From Erythrobacter donghaensis (GTDB lineage: Bacteria > Pseudomonadota > Alphaproteobacteria > Sphingomonadales > Sphingomonadaceae): DNA of 30,728 bases. The notes under the pieces were generated by a model that was given only the letters and a program-made list of their open reading frames with translations, was not told the origin of the DNA and made no database searches. Below are positions 19,656 to 30,336 of this stretch, piece by piece. The translations under genes and the position numbers were made by a program. Numbering within the stretch: the first letter of the stretch is position 1; every line of letters starts with the position of its first letter. The stretch spans positions 1-30,728 of the forward strand of contig NZ_LSJS01000072.1 in NCBI RefSeq assembly GCF_001557325.1, in the 5' to 3' direction.

Positions 19656-20009
19656 ATGGAATTCAGCGTGGAGAATGGATTTGTCTGGAACAGGCCCGAC
19701 CGGGAAACCCTCTCGGCTGGCCTTCGAACCCTCGCGCCGGGCAGTGACAACACCTTCGCCATTTTCGACCTGTACGGGTTGGCCTCACCGGAATTCATCC
19801 AGACCGCTTGCGACGCGGACGGGTTCATCATCGAACGCCGGGAGCAGGAGCCTGCGCACCATTTTCGCGCCATCAGGGCCGGGACAGTCGGCGATCGCGT
19901 CTTCTCGGTCGAGGAGGTGATCACCGCTTTCCACGACTTCGCCTACGGCGATGACCGCACGCCCGCATTCATCCGCTGGGAGAACATGGACAGCGAAGTG
20001 GGCCTCTGA
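19656..20009 (+). CDS. Hypothetical protein between the two mccB tails
   Basis: 117 residues beginning MEFSVENGFVWNRPD. It is acidic overall, with a mixed alpha/beta look (TFAIFDLYGLASPEFIQTACDADGFIIERREQEPAHHFRAI, then VFSVEEVITAFHDFAYGD and FIRWENM). No signal peptide, membrane segment or known motif is seen. Its alternating strands and final W-E pattern faintly recall small single-domain immunity proteins, but I would not assign that. GGAGAGAG lies upstream of ATG 19656, 12 bases after mccB. By eye it is less GC-rich than mccB. It lies in a block bounded by the duplicated mccB end, which hints at insertion. Confidence 0.7.
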   Translation: MEFSVENGFVWNRPDRETLSAGLRTLAPGSDNTFAIFDLYGLASPEFIQTACDADGFIIERREQEPAHHFRAIRAGTVGDRVFSVEEVITAFHDFAYGDDRTPAFIRWENMDSEVGL

Positions 20010-20074
20010 TCGCTGCGACAGAAACCTCCACACGCCTCCTTGCGAAACTCCCCCCATTGCGGGCACAAACGCAG

Positions 20075-20134
20075 GCGGCATGTCCGGAAGCGCCGATTGC
20101 CGAGTGGCCCGCCTTAGGCGTGTTCCGGATGTAG
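20075..20134 (+). pseudogene. Degenerate fragment of an mccB C-terminus
   Basis: In one frame this reads AACPEAPIAEWPALGVFRM and a stop, against [19 protein letters not shown] and a stop at the true mccB end. Only the last ~19 residues are recognisable; the sequence just upstream does not align. The differences include two conservative changes at GC-rich codons, so it is a diverged relic or a tail captured from a related gene, not a recent exact copy. The following gene's ribosome site overlaps its stop codon. Confidence 0.8.
20093..20132 (+). repeat. Direct repeat B: second copy of the mccB 3' end
   Basis: The downstream partner of 19602-19641, with four mismatches in 40 bases. The two copies bound a segment that carries one unknown gene. 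Confidence 0.85.
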
Positions 20135-20145
20135 AGGAGGCCCGC

Positions 20146-20385
20146 TTGGTCGATATTGTCTTTGTGCCGGCGCTGGTCGCAGTCTTGCTGAACAGGGAAA
20201 GAGAGAAGGGCGCGCCCCTGACCGAGGCCGAGGTGATCGCAATTCGCGATTCCAGCGAGGCCATCGCCATGACCCGCGAGCAGCACCTCGAGGTGATCGC
20301 GGCCCGGGGATATCTCGATATCGATCCGGAGCATGCGTGGGAGGCATGGCAAGACGCCCGCAAGGATTTCGAGGGTCAGGAGTAG
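20146..20385 (+). CDS. Small hypothetical protein, TTG start
   Basis: 79 residues from TTG 20146: MVDIVFVPALVAVLLNRERE, then GAPLTEAEVIAIRDSSEAIAMTREQHLEVIAARGYLDIDPEHAWEAWQDARKDFEGQE. An N-terminal hydrophobic patch precedes a charged helical body; no motif is known to me. The start is decided by a perfect GAGGAGG five bases upstream. ATGs further upstream in frame would translate the mccB relic region out of frame and have no ribosome site. The short hydrophobic stretch (about 14 residues) is too short to call a membrane anchor firmly. Confidence 0.65.
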   Translation: MVDIVFVPALVAVLLNREREKGAPLTEAEVIAIRDSSEAIAMTREQHLEVIAARGYLDIDPEHAWEAWQDARKDFEGQE

Positions 20386-20495
20386 ACCCCCTCGCCTTGT
20401 GATACCGGGCAGACTGAAACCGCGCCCCGCCCTCTTGCGTAGCTAACCCAAGTTAGGCCACAAGCGCGAAAGCCTTTTGGGAGAGGGCAGGGACA

Positions 20496-21140
20496 TTGCC
20501 GCACATGCCGACCGCCGCCGCGCACACCCGTGCGCCAACTCTGCTTTCGCGCATCGTGCGCCGGATCATCCTCGCCATCTGGTATATCCGCGGGTGGAAG
20601 ATCGAATCCCCGCTGCCCAAGCACCTCAAGAAATTCGTGATCGCGGGCGCGCCGCACACCACCAACTGGGACTTCGTGTTCTTCACCGGCGCCACCCATG
20701 AAGAGGGCATCCGCCCCAACTTCATGGGCAAGCACACGCTGTTTCAGGGGGTGATGAAGAATTTCATGCTCGACATGGGGGGCATCCCGGTCGACCGCCG
20801 CAGCCGCCTCAACGCCACCGAGCAGGTCGCCGCGGAATTTGCCGTGCGTGACGAGTTGGCGCTGGTGATCGCGACCGAGGGTACGCGCAAGACCGACGGC
20901 AAGTGGAAATCGGGCTTCTACCACATCGCCCGCGCCGCGAACGTGCCGATCGTCCCCGCCTTTGCCGACAATGCGCGGCGGATCATCAGCTTCGGCGAAC
21001 CGCTGGTGCCGACCGGCAATTATGGCGAGGACCTTCTCAAGATCGCCGAGTGGTTCCGCTCGAAGCTGCCCGATTACGAGCGTTTCAAGGTCCTGGAACA
21101 ACAGGCGCGCGACATCATTGCGGGCAAGAACGATGTTTGA
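20496..21140 (+). CDS. PlsC-like lysophospholipid acyltransferase
   Basis: 214 residues. The acyltransferase HX4D motif is APHTTNWDFVFF (about 53-64). Block II is LDMGGIPVDRRSR, block III is IATEGTRKTDGKWKSGFYHIARAANVPIVP and block IV follows at ADNARRIISFGEPL. It should transfer an acyl chain to a lysophospholipid or related acceptor at the cytoplasmic face of the inner membrane; the compact size and weak N-terminal hydrophobic segment (RIILAIWYI) suggest a peripheral protein. The start is TTG 20496 (GAGAGGG eight bases upstream) or ATG 20505. It overlaps the next gene by eight bases, so they are translationally coupled. Confidence 0.88.
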   Translation: MPHMPTAAAHTRAPTLLSRIVRRIILAIWYIRGWKIESPLPKHLKKFVIAGAPHTTNWDFVFFTGATHEEGIRPNFMGKHTLFQGVMKNFMLDMGGIPVDRRSRLNATEQVAAEFAVRDELALVIATEGTRKTDGKWKSGFYHIARAANVPIVPAFADNARRIISFGEPLVPTGNYGEDLLKIAEWFRSKLPDYERFKVLEQQARDIIAGKNDV

Positions 21141-21930
21141 ACTCCTCGCCATCAACGCCGCGATCCTGATCGTGCTGGTGCTGATCCAGTGGGCGATCAG
21201 TGTGAAGATCGACGACGTCAGCTTCATCGACGCCTTCTGGGGCGCCGGCATGGGCATCCTCGCGGTGGCAAGCTGGCTGCATGTGCGCGGGGGGCCGGGA
21301 CAACTTGCGACGCTGATCATGCTGATGACCGCAGCCTGGGGCTTCCGGCTCGGCATCTATCTCTTCCTGCGCTGGCTCAAGGAGGGCGAGGACAAGCGCT
21401 ACAAGCTGATCCTCAAGAAGGATCGCGAGGCGGGGCGCTTCGCGCAGGCCGCGCTCACCCGCGTGTGGCTGATGCAGGCGGTGCTGCTGTTCATGGTTTC
21501 GAGCCCGGCGCAGGTCGGCATCCTCGCCAGCTCCGAACCTTCGCCGATCCCGCCGCTCGCTTGGGTCGGCTTCGCCCTGTGGTGCGTCGGCGTGTTCTTC
21601 GAATGGGTCGGCGACTGGCAGCTCGCCCGCTTCAAGGCCGATCCGGCGAACCACGGAAAGGTGCTCGACACCGGGCTGTGGCGCTACACCCGTCATCCGA
21701 ACTATTTCGGCGATTTCGCCGCGTGGTGGGGCATCTGGCTCGCTTGCGCCGCGGCGGGCTGGCCCTACGCGGCGGCGACCGTCATCGGCCCGCTGTTCCT
21801 GAGCTTCACCCTCACCAAGTGGTCGGGCGTGGCGTTGCTCGAGCGCGGTCTGGACAAGTCCAAGGGCGACAAATACGCCGATTACAAGCGCCGCACCTCG
21901 GCCTTCTTCCCGCTGCCGCCGAAGACCTGA
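21133..21930 (+). CDS. DUF1295 membrane protein (steroid 5-alpha-reductase/isoprenylcysteine methyltransferase-like fold)
   Basis: 265 residues with about six hydrophobic segments. The DUF1295 signature is present: VSFIDAFWGAGMG near the start, WGFRLGIYLFLRWLKEGEDKRY, and the C-terminal LWRYTRHPNYFGDFAAWWGIWLAC, with SKGDKYADYKRRTSAFFPLPPK at the end. The RHPNYFG motif binds the cofactor in this superfamily (NADPH in reductases, SAM in ICMT). Function in bacteria is unassigned, but pairing with an acyltransferase suggests membrane lipid work. It starts inside the end of the acyltransferase gene (ATGTTTGA). Confidence 0.9.
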   Translation: MFELLAINAAILIVLVLIQWAISVKIDDVSFIDAFWGAGMGILAVASWLHVRGGPGQLATLIMLMTAAWGFRLGIYLFLRWLKEGEDKRYKLILKKDREAGRFAQAALTRVWLMQAVLLFMVSSPAQVGILASSEPSPIPPLAWVGFALWCVGVFFEWVGDWQLARFKADPANHGKVLDTGLWRYTRHPNYFGDFAAWWGIWLACAAAGWPYAAATVIGPLFLSFTLTKWSGVALLERGLDKSKGDKYADYKRRTSAFFPLPPKT

Positions 21931-21991
21931 ACGCCGCCGCCGGCGCCACCATCGGCGTGCTGCGTCGCACAAAAAATCGACGAGCGGCTCT

Positions 21992-22019
21992 TTTGCCCCG
22001 CGCAAAGCTCGCCTATGTT
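21992..22019 (+). promoter_or_regulatory. Candidate promoter of the TetR-family gene
   Basis: TTTGCC and TATGTT are separated by 16 bases and lie 29 bases before the regulator's ATG, upstream of its AAGGAGG. The rest of the 117-base gap after the DUF1295 gene holds GC-rich repeats (CGCCGCCGCCGGCG) but no clear terminator. Confidence 0.35.
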
Positions 22020-22047
22020 GGCATGCGCGCAAGGAGGCGCGAGCGAC

Positions 22048-22686
22048 ATGGCACTGACCGAGATGGCCCGGGATGCGGAGCGCGAGCGGATTGCGCGCCA
22101 TGTGCTCGACCTCGTCAAGGAACGCGGCTCCGAGGTGCCGTGGACCGTCGCGATGGCCGAAAGCGGGTTGACCCGCGCGCGCTTCGAGGCGCTGTTCGTC
22201 GATTATGACGACCTGTTCGATGCCGTCGCGCAGACCTGGCTCGCCCCGCAGCTGGCGGTGATGGAGGAGGTGCTCTCGAGCAGCCTTCCGCCCCAGCGCA
22301 AGATGTTCGAATTCTTCCGCCGCCGCTTCGTGATCGCGCAAGGGCGCTTCCGCGAGGACCCGCAGTTCTTCACCGTGCTTTGCGAGATGGGCGCGGCCAA
22401 TTTCGAGCGGGTGCGCTCCTATGTCGATCTCGCCGACCACTACCTGTGCGAACTGATCGCCGAGGCGCAGGCCGAGGGCTTCTTCGCCGGGCTCGAGATC
22501 GACGAGGCGCTCTCGCTGATCAATCAGATGATCAGCAACTACACCCTGCCCGATGCGCTGATCTATCTCGGCGACAAGCTGACCGAGGCGAAGCTGGCGC
22601 GGATCGTCGACACGATGTTCATCGGCCTGTCGGGCGAGGCCGGGGCTGATGCAGCGGGTCTGAATACGCTAAAGGTTGCCTCCTAG
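22048..22686 (+). CDS. TetR/AcrR-family transcriptional regulator
   Basis: 212 residues. The N-terminal 65 form a TetR-type three-helix DNA-binding domain: RIARHVLDLVKERGSEVPWTVAMAESGLTRARFEALFVDYDDLFDAVAQTW, with the recognition helix at about 37-50 somewhat divergent from the usual TxxxIAxxAGVSxxxxYxHF. The remaining helical region would form the ligand-binding dimer part. Ligand and targets are unknown; the neighbouring DUF1295/acyltransferase pair or the convergent NTF2-like gene are natural candidates. AAGGAGG lies 10 bases before ATG 22048. The 3' end overlaps the convergent gene by four bases. Confidence 0.85.
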   Translation: MALTEMARDAERERIARHVLDLVKERGSEVPWTVAMAESGLTRARFEALFVDYDDLFDAVAQTWLAPQLAVMEEVLSSSLPPQRKMFEFFRRRFVIAQGRFREDPQFFTVLCEMGAANFERVRSYVDLADHYLCELIAEAQAEGFFAGLEIDEALSLINQMISNYTLPDALIYLGDKLTEAKLARIVDTMFIGLSGEAGADAAGLNTLKVAS

Positions 22687-23192
22687 TTTTCGGCCCACCA
22701 CGTGGTGGCAGGATCGTCCGCGCCGCGCGCGCCGTGGCGGCGCAGGCCATCGAACAGCCCGCCTTCCAGCGCCATGGTGGCGGGCGCGGAGCGGTTCCAG
22801 TCCATCACGTAGAGCCGCTCGGCGATCAGCCAGCGGCCTTCGCGTTTTGCGAGCGTGTCGAGGTAGCGGCCGCCGACGGTGAGCTCGACCTCGCCTTGCG
22901 GTGACGGGATGAGGTGGAGCGCGACGCAATTGGTCTCGGCCCGCGCGCTCTCGCCGGTGATGCGGATCACAGTGTTGGAGATGTTGTGCTGGGTCAGGCG
23001 CATCGCGCCGAGCCCGGCCATCAGCCCCGGGATGACCTCGGCAACCGGGCGCGCGCCGTCGCCGTAGTCGATCCGGGCGTCGGGGGTGAAGGCGGCGGCG
23101 AGCTGGTCGGGATCGCATCGGTCGATGCCGCGGCAATAGAGCGCGAGTGTCTCGGCAATGGCGAGCCGGTCGGCAAGTTCGGTGATCTCCAT
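22683..23192 (-). CDS. NTF2/SnoaL-like protein
   Basis: 169 residues of the SnoaL-like (NTF2-fold) type: LADRLAIAETLALYCRGIDRCDPDQLAAAFTPDARIDYGDG at the start, HNISNTVIRITGESARAETNCVALH and VGGRYLDTLAKREGRWLIAERLYVMDWNR. The Tyr and Asp in LYCRGIDR and the central His (QHN) are where related scytalone dehydratase/ketosteroid isomerase-like enzymes place catalytic residues, so an isomerase or dehydratase on a hydrophobic ring compound is possible. ATG 23192 is chosen because a GAGG sits upstream and homology-like sequence begins there. It is last in a minus-strand run that starts at gyrB. Confidence 0.85.
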   Translation of the reverse strand: MEITELADRLAIAETLALYCRGIDRCDPDQLAAAFTPDARIDYGDGARPVAEVIPGLMAGLGAMRLTQHNISNTVIRITGESARAETNCVALHLIPSPQGEVELTVGGRYLDTLAKREGRWLIAERLYVMDWNRSAPATMALEGGLFDGLRRHGARGADDPATTWWAEN

Positions 23193-23240
23193 GCCCGGCA
23201 GCCTACCTCGCAAGGCAAGCCGGCGGGACTGCCCAAAGCG

Positions 23241-24017
23241 TCAGCGGCGCTTGAACTGGAGGACGTTCGCGGGAAGCTTTCTCGAAGGCGGCCCGCGGCG
23301 CTTGTCGGCGAGGGCATAGCGCAGCGCGAAGAAGAACATCGCGCCCGAGGCGAGCAGGATCGCGCCCGCCCAGAACCAGTAGGGCAGGCCGATCGCCGCC
23401 GCGATCGCGCCGGTATCGGAGAGCTGCGGCTGCCCCTCGATCATGATCTGCTCGGTGAGGAAGTAGCGCCACGCGCCGAACACGCTCCACGCCGCGGTGA
23501 GGCCGAGGAACTGGAGCGTGAAGCGCTGGAAGCCTCCGGACGCGCGCCACGCGACAAGGCCGAGCACCGCCGCGGCGACCGGCAGCGCCCACCACCCGGT
23601 CGCCGAGCGCACCCAGATGATGGTGCTGGCGAGGATCGCGGCGACCATCACCCACAGCACCGGACGCCAGGCGCGCGGGTGGGCGCTGGCGACGATCAGC
23701 GCGGCGCCGGCCAGGCTGGGAGCGAGCGGCCCGCCAACCGAGATCGCCGCCTGCACCAGCCGCGACGCTTCGCCGCTGATGAGGTATTCGGCATAGCCCG
23801 ATCCGTTCGGGAGCAGCACGAGCCGCTCGAACGACTGGCCCAGCACCGCCGCGGTTAGGCCGTGGCCCATCTCGTGGAACCACGTCGTCAGGATCAGGAA
23901 GGGATAGGCGAGGACGTCGCCGAACGGCAGCACCGGTAGCAGCGAGACCACGAAGCCGGCCAGCAGCAGCCGGCCGATCGCCTCGCTTTTGGAGCCGGGG
24001 GTGACGAGCGAGGACAC
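23241..24017 (-). CDS. M50B-like membrane metallopeptidase
   Basis: 258 residues with about seven hydrophobic segments. The zinc motif FHEMGHGL (HExxH, about 47-54) lies inside a membrane-proximal helix, followed by FERLVLLPNGSGYAEY and ISVGGPLAPSLAGAALI, typical of the peptidase M50B-like family. M50 relatives are intramembrane proteases such as RseP, but this family lacks a PDZ domain and its substrates are unknown. The second metal-binding motif (NxxPxxxxDG) of RseP-type enzymes is not evident, so activity is uncertain. It starts at GTG 24017, nine bases after the preceding gene's stop, with a weak ribosome site. The C-terminus is basic (ADKRRGPPSRK). Confidence 0.85.
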   Translation of the reverse strand: MSSLVTPGSKSEAIGRLLLAGFVVSLLPVLPFGDVLAYPFLILTTWFHEMGHGLTAAVLGQSFERLVLLPNGSGYAEYLISGEASRLVQAAISVGGPLAPSLAGAALIVASAHPRAWRPVLWVMVAAILASTIIWVRSATGWWALPVAAAVLGLVAWRASGGFQRFTLQFLGLTAAWSVFGAWRYFLTEQIMIEGQPQLSDTGAIAAAIGLPYWFWAGAILLASGAMFFFALRYALADKRRGPPSRKLPANVLQFKRR

Positions 24018-24026
24018 CGGCTGCGC

Positions 24027-25172
24027 TCAGCCCGCCGTCGCCGCTTCGGGCGTGTGGCCCTCCGCATCGACGCGGATGCCGCCATTATCGTGCATCGCAG
24101 CCTCTTCGTCCTCCTCGCGCTGTTCGCGCAGGATCGACCAGCTGGCGAGGAACAGCCCCGCCACCAGCGGCCCGAGCACTATCCCTGAGAAGCCGACCAG
24201 GCTGATCCCGCCGAGCGTGGTGATGAGGATGATCCAGTCGGGGATGCCGGTGTCGCGGCCGACCAGAATGGGGCGCAGCACGTTGTCGGCGGACGAGATG
24301 ATGAAGAAGCCGACCAGCAGCACGAAGATCCCCTGCCAGGTCGCGCCGCTGATCAGCAGGTACAGCCCCGCCGGCAGCCACACCGCGCCCGCGCCGATCA
24401 CCGGCACCAGCGCGAAGATCGCGGTGACCACGCCGAACAGCAGCGCAGAAGGGACGCCCGCGATCAGCAGCGTGATCCAGCCGAGCGCGCCCTGCACCAG
24501 CGCGACCACGCCGGTGCCCTTGATGGTCGCGCGCACGATGCCGAGGAAGCGCTCCGCCAGCCGGTCGGCGATCGCGCGCTCGACCGGGACGGCGCACAGC
24601 ACGGTGCGCCCGATCCGCTCGCCGTCGCGCAGCAGGAAGAACATGACATAGAGCGCCACGCCGAAGGACAGGAAGAAACTGAGCGCGCCGCTGCCGATCG
24701 AGACTGCCTGGGTTGCGATCACCCCCGCGCTCTGGGTCAGCAGCTCCTGGAGGCGGGTCTGGACCATGGTGATGTCGGCCCAGCCGCTGCGGTCGACCGC
24801 GTCGCGGGCGAAGCCGGGGAGCGCGGTGTAGACGGAGTCGAACAGCGCGGCGAGATCGATCGGCTGCTCCTGCAGCGTGGTCACCAGCACGATCGCCCGC
24901 TCGATCACCATGGTCGCGATCCACGCGGCGGGGATCAGGACGACGATGAAGATGATGAGGAGGCTGAGCCCCGCAGCCGGATTGCGCCGCCCGCGCAACC
25001 GCCGCAGGACCGCGCGGTACAGCGGCTGGAACATGATCGCCGCCAGCGCGGCCCACAGCAGCGGCTGGGCGAAGGGCCAGACGATCACCGTCATCAGCAG
25101 GCCGACCACCGCGAGGATGATCAGGAAGCTCGCCTGTTGCAGGTCCTCGGTGCGGTTGGGATGGGCGGCCAT
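24027..25172 (-). CDS. AI-2E/PerM-family transporter
   Basis: 381 residues with about eight hydrophobic segments. Landmarks are IILAVVGLLMTVIVWPFAQPLLWAALAAIMFQPLYRAVLRRLRGR at the start, LRDGERIGRTV in the middle cytoplasmic loop, GWITLLIAGVPSALLFGVVTAIFALVPVIGAGAVWLPAG, and SSADNVLRPILVGRDTGIPDWIILITTLGGISLVGFSGIVLGPLVAG near the end. These match the AI-2E family transporter family (YdiK/TqsA/PerM). Members export autoinducer-2 or act as Na+/H+ antiporters; no evidence favours either. The C-terminal ~30 residues are acidic (REQREEDEEAA). It lies 18 bases after gyrB. Confidence 0.92.
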   Translation of the reverse strand: MAAHPNRTEDLQQASFLIILAVVGLLMTVIVWPFAQPLLWAALAAIMFQPLYRAVLRRLRGRRNPAAGLSLLIIFIVVLIPAAWIATMVIERAIVLVTTLQEQPIDLAALFDSVYTALPGFARDAVDRSGWADITMVQTRLQELLTQSAGVIATQAVSIGSGALSFFLSFGVALYVMFFLLRDGERIGRTVLCAVPVERAIADRLAERFLGIVRATIKGTGVVALVQGALGWITLLIAGVPSALLFGVVTAIFALVPVIGAGAVWLPAGLYLLISGATWQGIFVLLVGFFIISSADNVLRPILVGRDTGIPDWIILITTLGGISLVGFSGIVLGPLVAGLFLASWSILREQREEDEEAAMHDNGGIRVDAEGHTPEAATAG

Positions 25173-25190
25173 GGGGTCTTTCGCGAGAGG

Positions 25191-27761
<2,571 letters not shown>

Positions 27762-27762
27762 T

Positions 27763-27791
27763 CATATAGGGGCTCGGGCGGCGAAACCCAA
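27763..27791 (-). promoter_or_regulatory. gyrB promoter, apparently leaderless
   Basis: On the minus strand TTGGGT (27791-27786) and TATATG (27768-27763) are exactly 17 bases apart. A start seven bases downstream falls at about 27756, one base before the ATG at 27755. No Shine-Dalgarno is present in the intervening GATGGGCC. Confidence 0.5.
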
Positions 27792-27851
27792 CTGCGGGAG
27801 GCCCCCGAGGCCTGCTTTTCCACGAGTGTTCGGGACGGGCCGACGGACGGC

Positions 27852-28616
27852 TCAGAACGCGGGGCGGAAATGCACCTTGCCGCGCCACATGGTCGCATCG
27901 AACAGGCCCATCATGCCCTGGCGCGAGGCCTCGTCGAACTGGGTTGCGTGGCACATCGCGGCGGCCTTGGCGGCATCGAGATCGGCGGGGGAGTAGCGCA
28001 CGGTTTCGGTGAGCAGGGCCGGATCGGTCTCGGCCCAGCCGGCCATCTGCGGCACCTTGGGCAAGGAGCCGGCCGGGATGCCCACATAGAGCAGCCGCGC
28101 GCGATATTGGTTGGCTAGCGATTGCAGCGCCATGGTCACCTGCGCGCTCACCATGCGGTGGTCGGCATGGCCATAGCCGCCGGCCGGTCCCCAGGTCAGC
28201 ACCAGCTGCGGGTCCGTCTCGACATAGGCCTTCGCGAACTGGTCAATGAACCGCAAGGCGGGCGACTTGGGCGCCTGCGGGGTTTCGGCCAGCGTGCCGT
28301 CGCCCAGCCCGTCGAGGAACCGCGCCTGCACCCCCAGCGCGTTGGCCGAACATTGCGCCTCCGCGCGGCGGATCGCGCCGAGCGGCGGCCCGCGCTCGAA
28401 GTCGGTCACGCCCGGCCCCTGATCGCCGAGCGTCGCAAAGACGATCGTCACTGCGTGACCCTGCCGCGCCAGCGCCGCGATCGCGGGGGCCATGAACAGC
28501 TCGTCATCGGGGTGCGCGACGACGACCAGGACCCTCTCGGACGGCTCGGCAGCCCGGGCGGGAGTCGTCCCCAACGCCAGCGCGGCGAGCGCCATTGTCG
28601 CAGTCTTCCGGATCAT
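27852..28616 (-). CDS. Secreted PIG-L-family deacetylase
   Basis: 254 residues. Signal peptide MIRKTATMALAALALGTTPARA, cleaved before AEPSERV. The PIG-L/LmbE zinc motif VVVAHPDDELF (about 29-39) is intact, and the third metal ligand lies in GYGHADHRMVSAQ. Family enzymes remove acetyl groups from N-acetylglucosamine-type sugars or mycothiol-like conjugates; an exported version suggests a periplasmic glycan substrate. ATG 28616 is chosen because GAGGAGAGGGG stands 6-8 bases upstream; the frame is open further up without a better site. It diverges from the ligase gene across about 86 bases. Confidence 0.93.
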   Translation of the reverse strand: MIRKTATMALAALALGTTPARAAEPSERVLVVVAHPDDELFMAPAIAALARQGHAVTIVFATLGDQGPGVTDFERGPPLGAIRRAEAQCSANALGVQARFLDGLGDGTLAETPQAPKSPALRFIDQFAKAYVETDPQLVLTWGPAGGYGHADHRMVSAQVTMALQSLANQYRARLLYVGIPAGSLPKVPQMAGWAETDPALLTETVRYSPADLDAAKAAAMCHATQFDEASRQGMMGLFDATMWRGKVHFRPAF

Positions 28617-28702
28617 TCTTTTGCCCCTCTCCTCGCTTATGTCCTGCCACTTGTTCGCGCCGATTGGCAAATCCTTTGCGCGAGGCCCCGCCCCGATTAT
28701 GC

Positions 28703-30265
28703 ATGTCCCCCATGAACAACGAGACGATGATGAGCCGCCTTGCCGAGCCCTTCGGCAGCTTCCCCGAGATCCTGATGGAATGGTCGCGCATCAAGGGCGA
28801 CGACCTCGCCCTCGTCGACGAGCAGCGCGAGGTCTATTGGGCCGAGCTGGTGGGTCTCGTCGAGCGGCTGGCGGCGCGGCTGGTGGAGACGGGGCTTCAG
28901 CGCGGGCAGGCGGTGGCGATCCTCGGCACCTCATGCGTGGAATATGCGCTGGTGTTCCTGGCGGCGGTGCGCGCGGGCGGCGTGGCGGCGCCGCTCACCA
29001 CCAGTGCCTCGCCCGATCAGCTGAAGGGGATGGCGAAGGATTCGGGCGCGGCCCACCTGTTCATCGATGCGGCGAAGGCGGCGGAACTGGGGCCGGACTG
29101 CATGGCCGACCTGATCCGCGTGCCGCTGGAGAGCATCGACCAGTGGATGGCCCCTCCCGGCTCTCGCGCTCCAGAATTCACTCCAGTGCCCAAAGACCCC
29201 TTCAACATCATCTATTCCTCCGGCACCACGGGCATCCCCAAGGGCATCGTCCATTCGCACCGGATGCGCTGGCGGCAGTTCGCGCCGACTGCGCTGTCCT
29301 ATCTCGGCGCGGGGTTCGATGTCCGCTCGCTCGCCTCGACCCCGCTCTATTCCAACACCACCATGGTCGCCTTCCTGCCGGTGCTGCTGGCGGGCGGCTG
29401 CGCGCGGGTGATGGGCAAGTTCGATTGCGCGCGCTGGCTGGCGCATGCCGAGGCCGACCGCACGACGATCACCATGCTGGTGCCGGTGCAATACCAGCGG
29501 CTGATGGATTTCGCCGGGTTCGACAGCTTCGACCTGTCGGCGCTGAAACTCAAATACTGCACCTCCGCGCCCTTCTCCGCCGATCTGAAGCGCGAGGTGC
29601 TGGCGCGGATGCCCGGCGGGCTGATCGAGATCTACTCGATGACCGAGGGCGGCGTGGTGTGCCTGCTGGCGGCCCACGAATTCCCCGACAAGCTCCACAC
29701 CGTCGGCCGCCCCGCGCCCGGGAGCGAACTGAAGGTGCTCGACGACGAGGACCGCGAAGTGCCGCCGGGCACCCCCGGCAATCTCGTCGGCCGCAGCCTC
29801 ACGATGATGAGCGGCTACCAGAACCAGCCCGAGAAGACCCGCGAGGGCTACTGGATCGACCCTGCCGACGGGGGCGTGTGGCAGCGCATGGGCGATATCG
29901 GCCGGGTCGATGCGGAGGGCTTCGTCGAGCTGGTCGGGCGCGCCAAGGACATGATCATCTCGGGCGGGTTCAACATCTATCCGAGCGATCTCGAGGCCGA
30001 ACTGGCGAAGGAGCCAGGGGTGGTCGAGGCCGCGGTGGTGGGCGTCCCCTCGCGCGCCTGGGGCGAGACGCCGGTGGGCTTCGTGGTGCTGAAGGACGGC
30101 GCGACCGAACCGGCGGCGATCATGGCGGCAGTCAATGCGCGGCTCGGCAAGACCCAGCGGCTCGCGGCCCTGCACCCGATTGCCGAAATGCCGCGCAGCC
30201 ACATCGGCAAGCTGCTCAAGACCGAGCTGCGCGAGGAAGCCGCGCGATTGGGCGGCACGGACTAG
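28703..30265 (+). CDS. AMP-dependent acyl-CoA synthetase
   Basis: 520 residues of the ANL superfamily. The A3 motif is NIIYSSGTTGIPKGIVHSH, A5 is IEIYSMTEGGVV, A7/A8 is WQRMGDIGRVDAEGFVELVGRAKDMIISGGFNIYPSDLEAEL and A10 is EMPRSHIGKLLKTELR with its catalytic lysine. It activates a fatty or aromatic acid as the CoA thioester. It is distinct from the enzyme encoded at 7649-9364 in motif wording and length, so the two are not recent duplicates. The start is uncertain: ATG 28703, 28712 (MNNETMM) and 28730 are in frame and none has a good Shine-Dalgarno. A GATTAT at 28695-28700 could be a -10 box, making the message nearly leaderless. Confidence 0.92.
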   Translation: MSPMNNETMMSRLAEPFGSFPEILMEWSRIKGDDLALVDEQREVYWAELVGLVERLAARLVETGLQRGQAVAILGTSCVEYALVFLAAVRAGGVAAPLTTSASPDQLKGMAKDSGAAHLFIDAAKAAELGPDCMADLIRVPLESIDQWMAPPGSRAPEFTPVPKDPFNIIYSSGTTGIPKGIVHSHRMRWRQFAPTALSYLGAGFDVRSLASTPLYSNTTMVAFLPVLLAGGCARVMGKFDCARWLAHAEADRTTITMLVPVQYQRLMDFAGFDSFDLSALKLKYCTSAPFSADLKREVLARMPGGLIEIYSMTEGGVVCLLAAHEFPDKLHTVGRPAPGSELKVLDDEDREVPPGTPGNLVGRSLTMMSGYQNQPEKTREGYWIDPADGGVWQRMGDIGRVDAEGFVELVGRAKDMIISGGFNIYPSDLEAELAKEPGVVEAAVVGVPSRAWGETPVGFVVLKDGATEPAAIMAAVNARLGKTQRLAALHPIAEMPRSHIGKLLKTELREEAARLGGTD

Positions 30266-30274
30266 ATGCAGCTC

Positions 30275-30305
30275 GGCCCGGCACCTTGGGGTGAGGGGCC
30301 GGGCC
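30275..30305 (+). terminator. GC hairpin between the convergent ligase and microprotein genes
   Basis: GGCCCGGC (30275-30282) pairs perfectly with GCCGGGCC (30298-30305) around a 15-base loop, 10 bases after the ligase stop. There is no T-run on either side, so it would be a weak or factor-assisted terminator or an mRNA-stabilising stem. Confidence 0.4.
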
Positions 30306-30336
30306 GGTTGATCGGCATCTGCCTGCGCTGCTGCGT

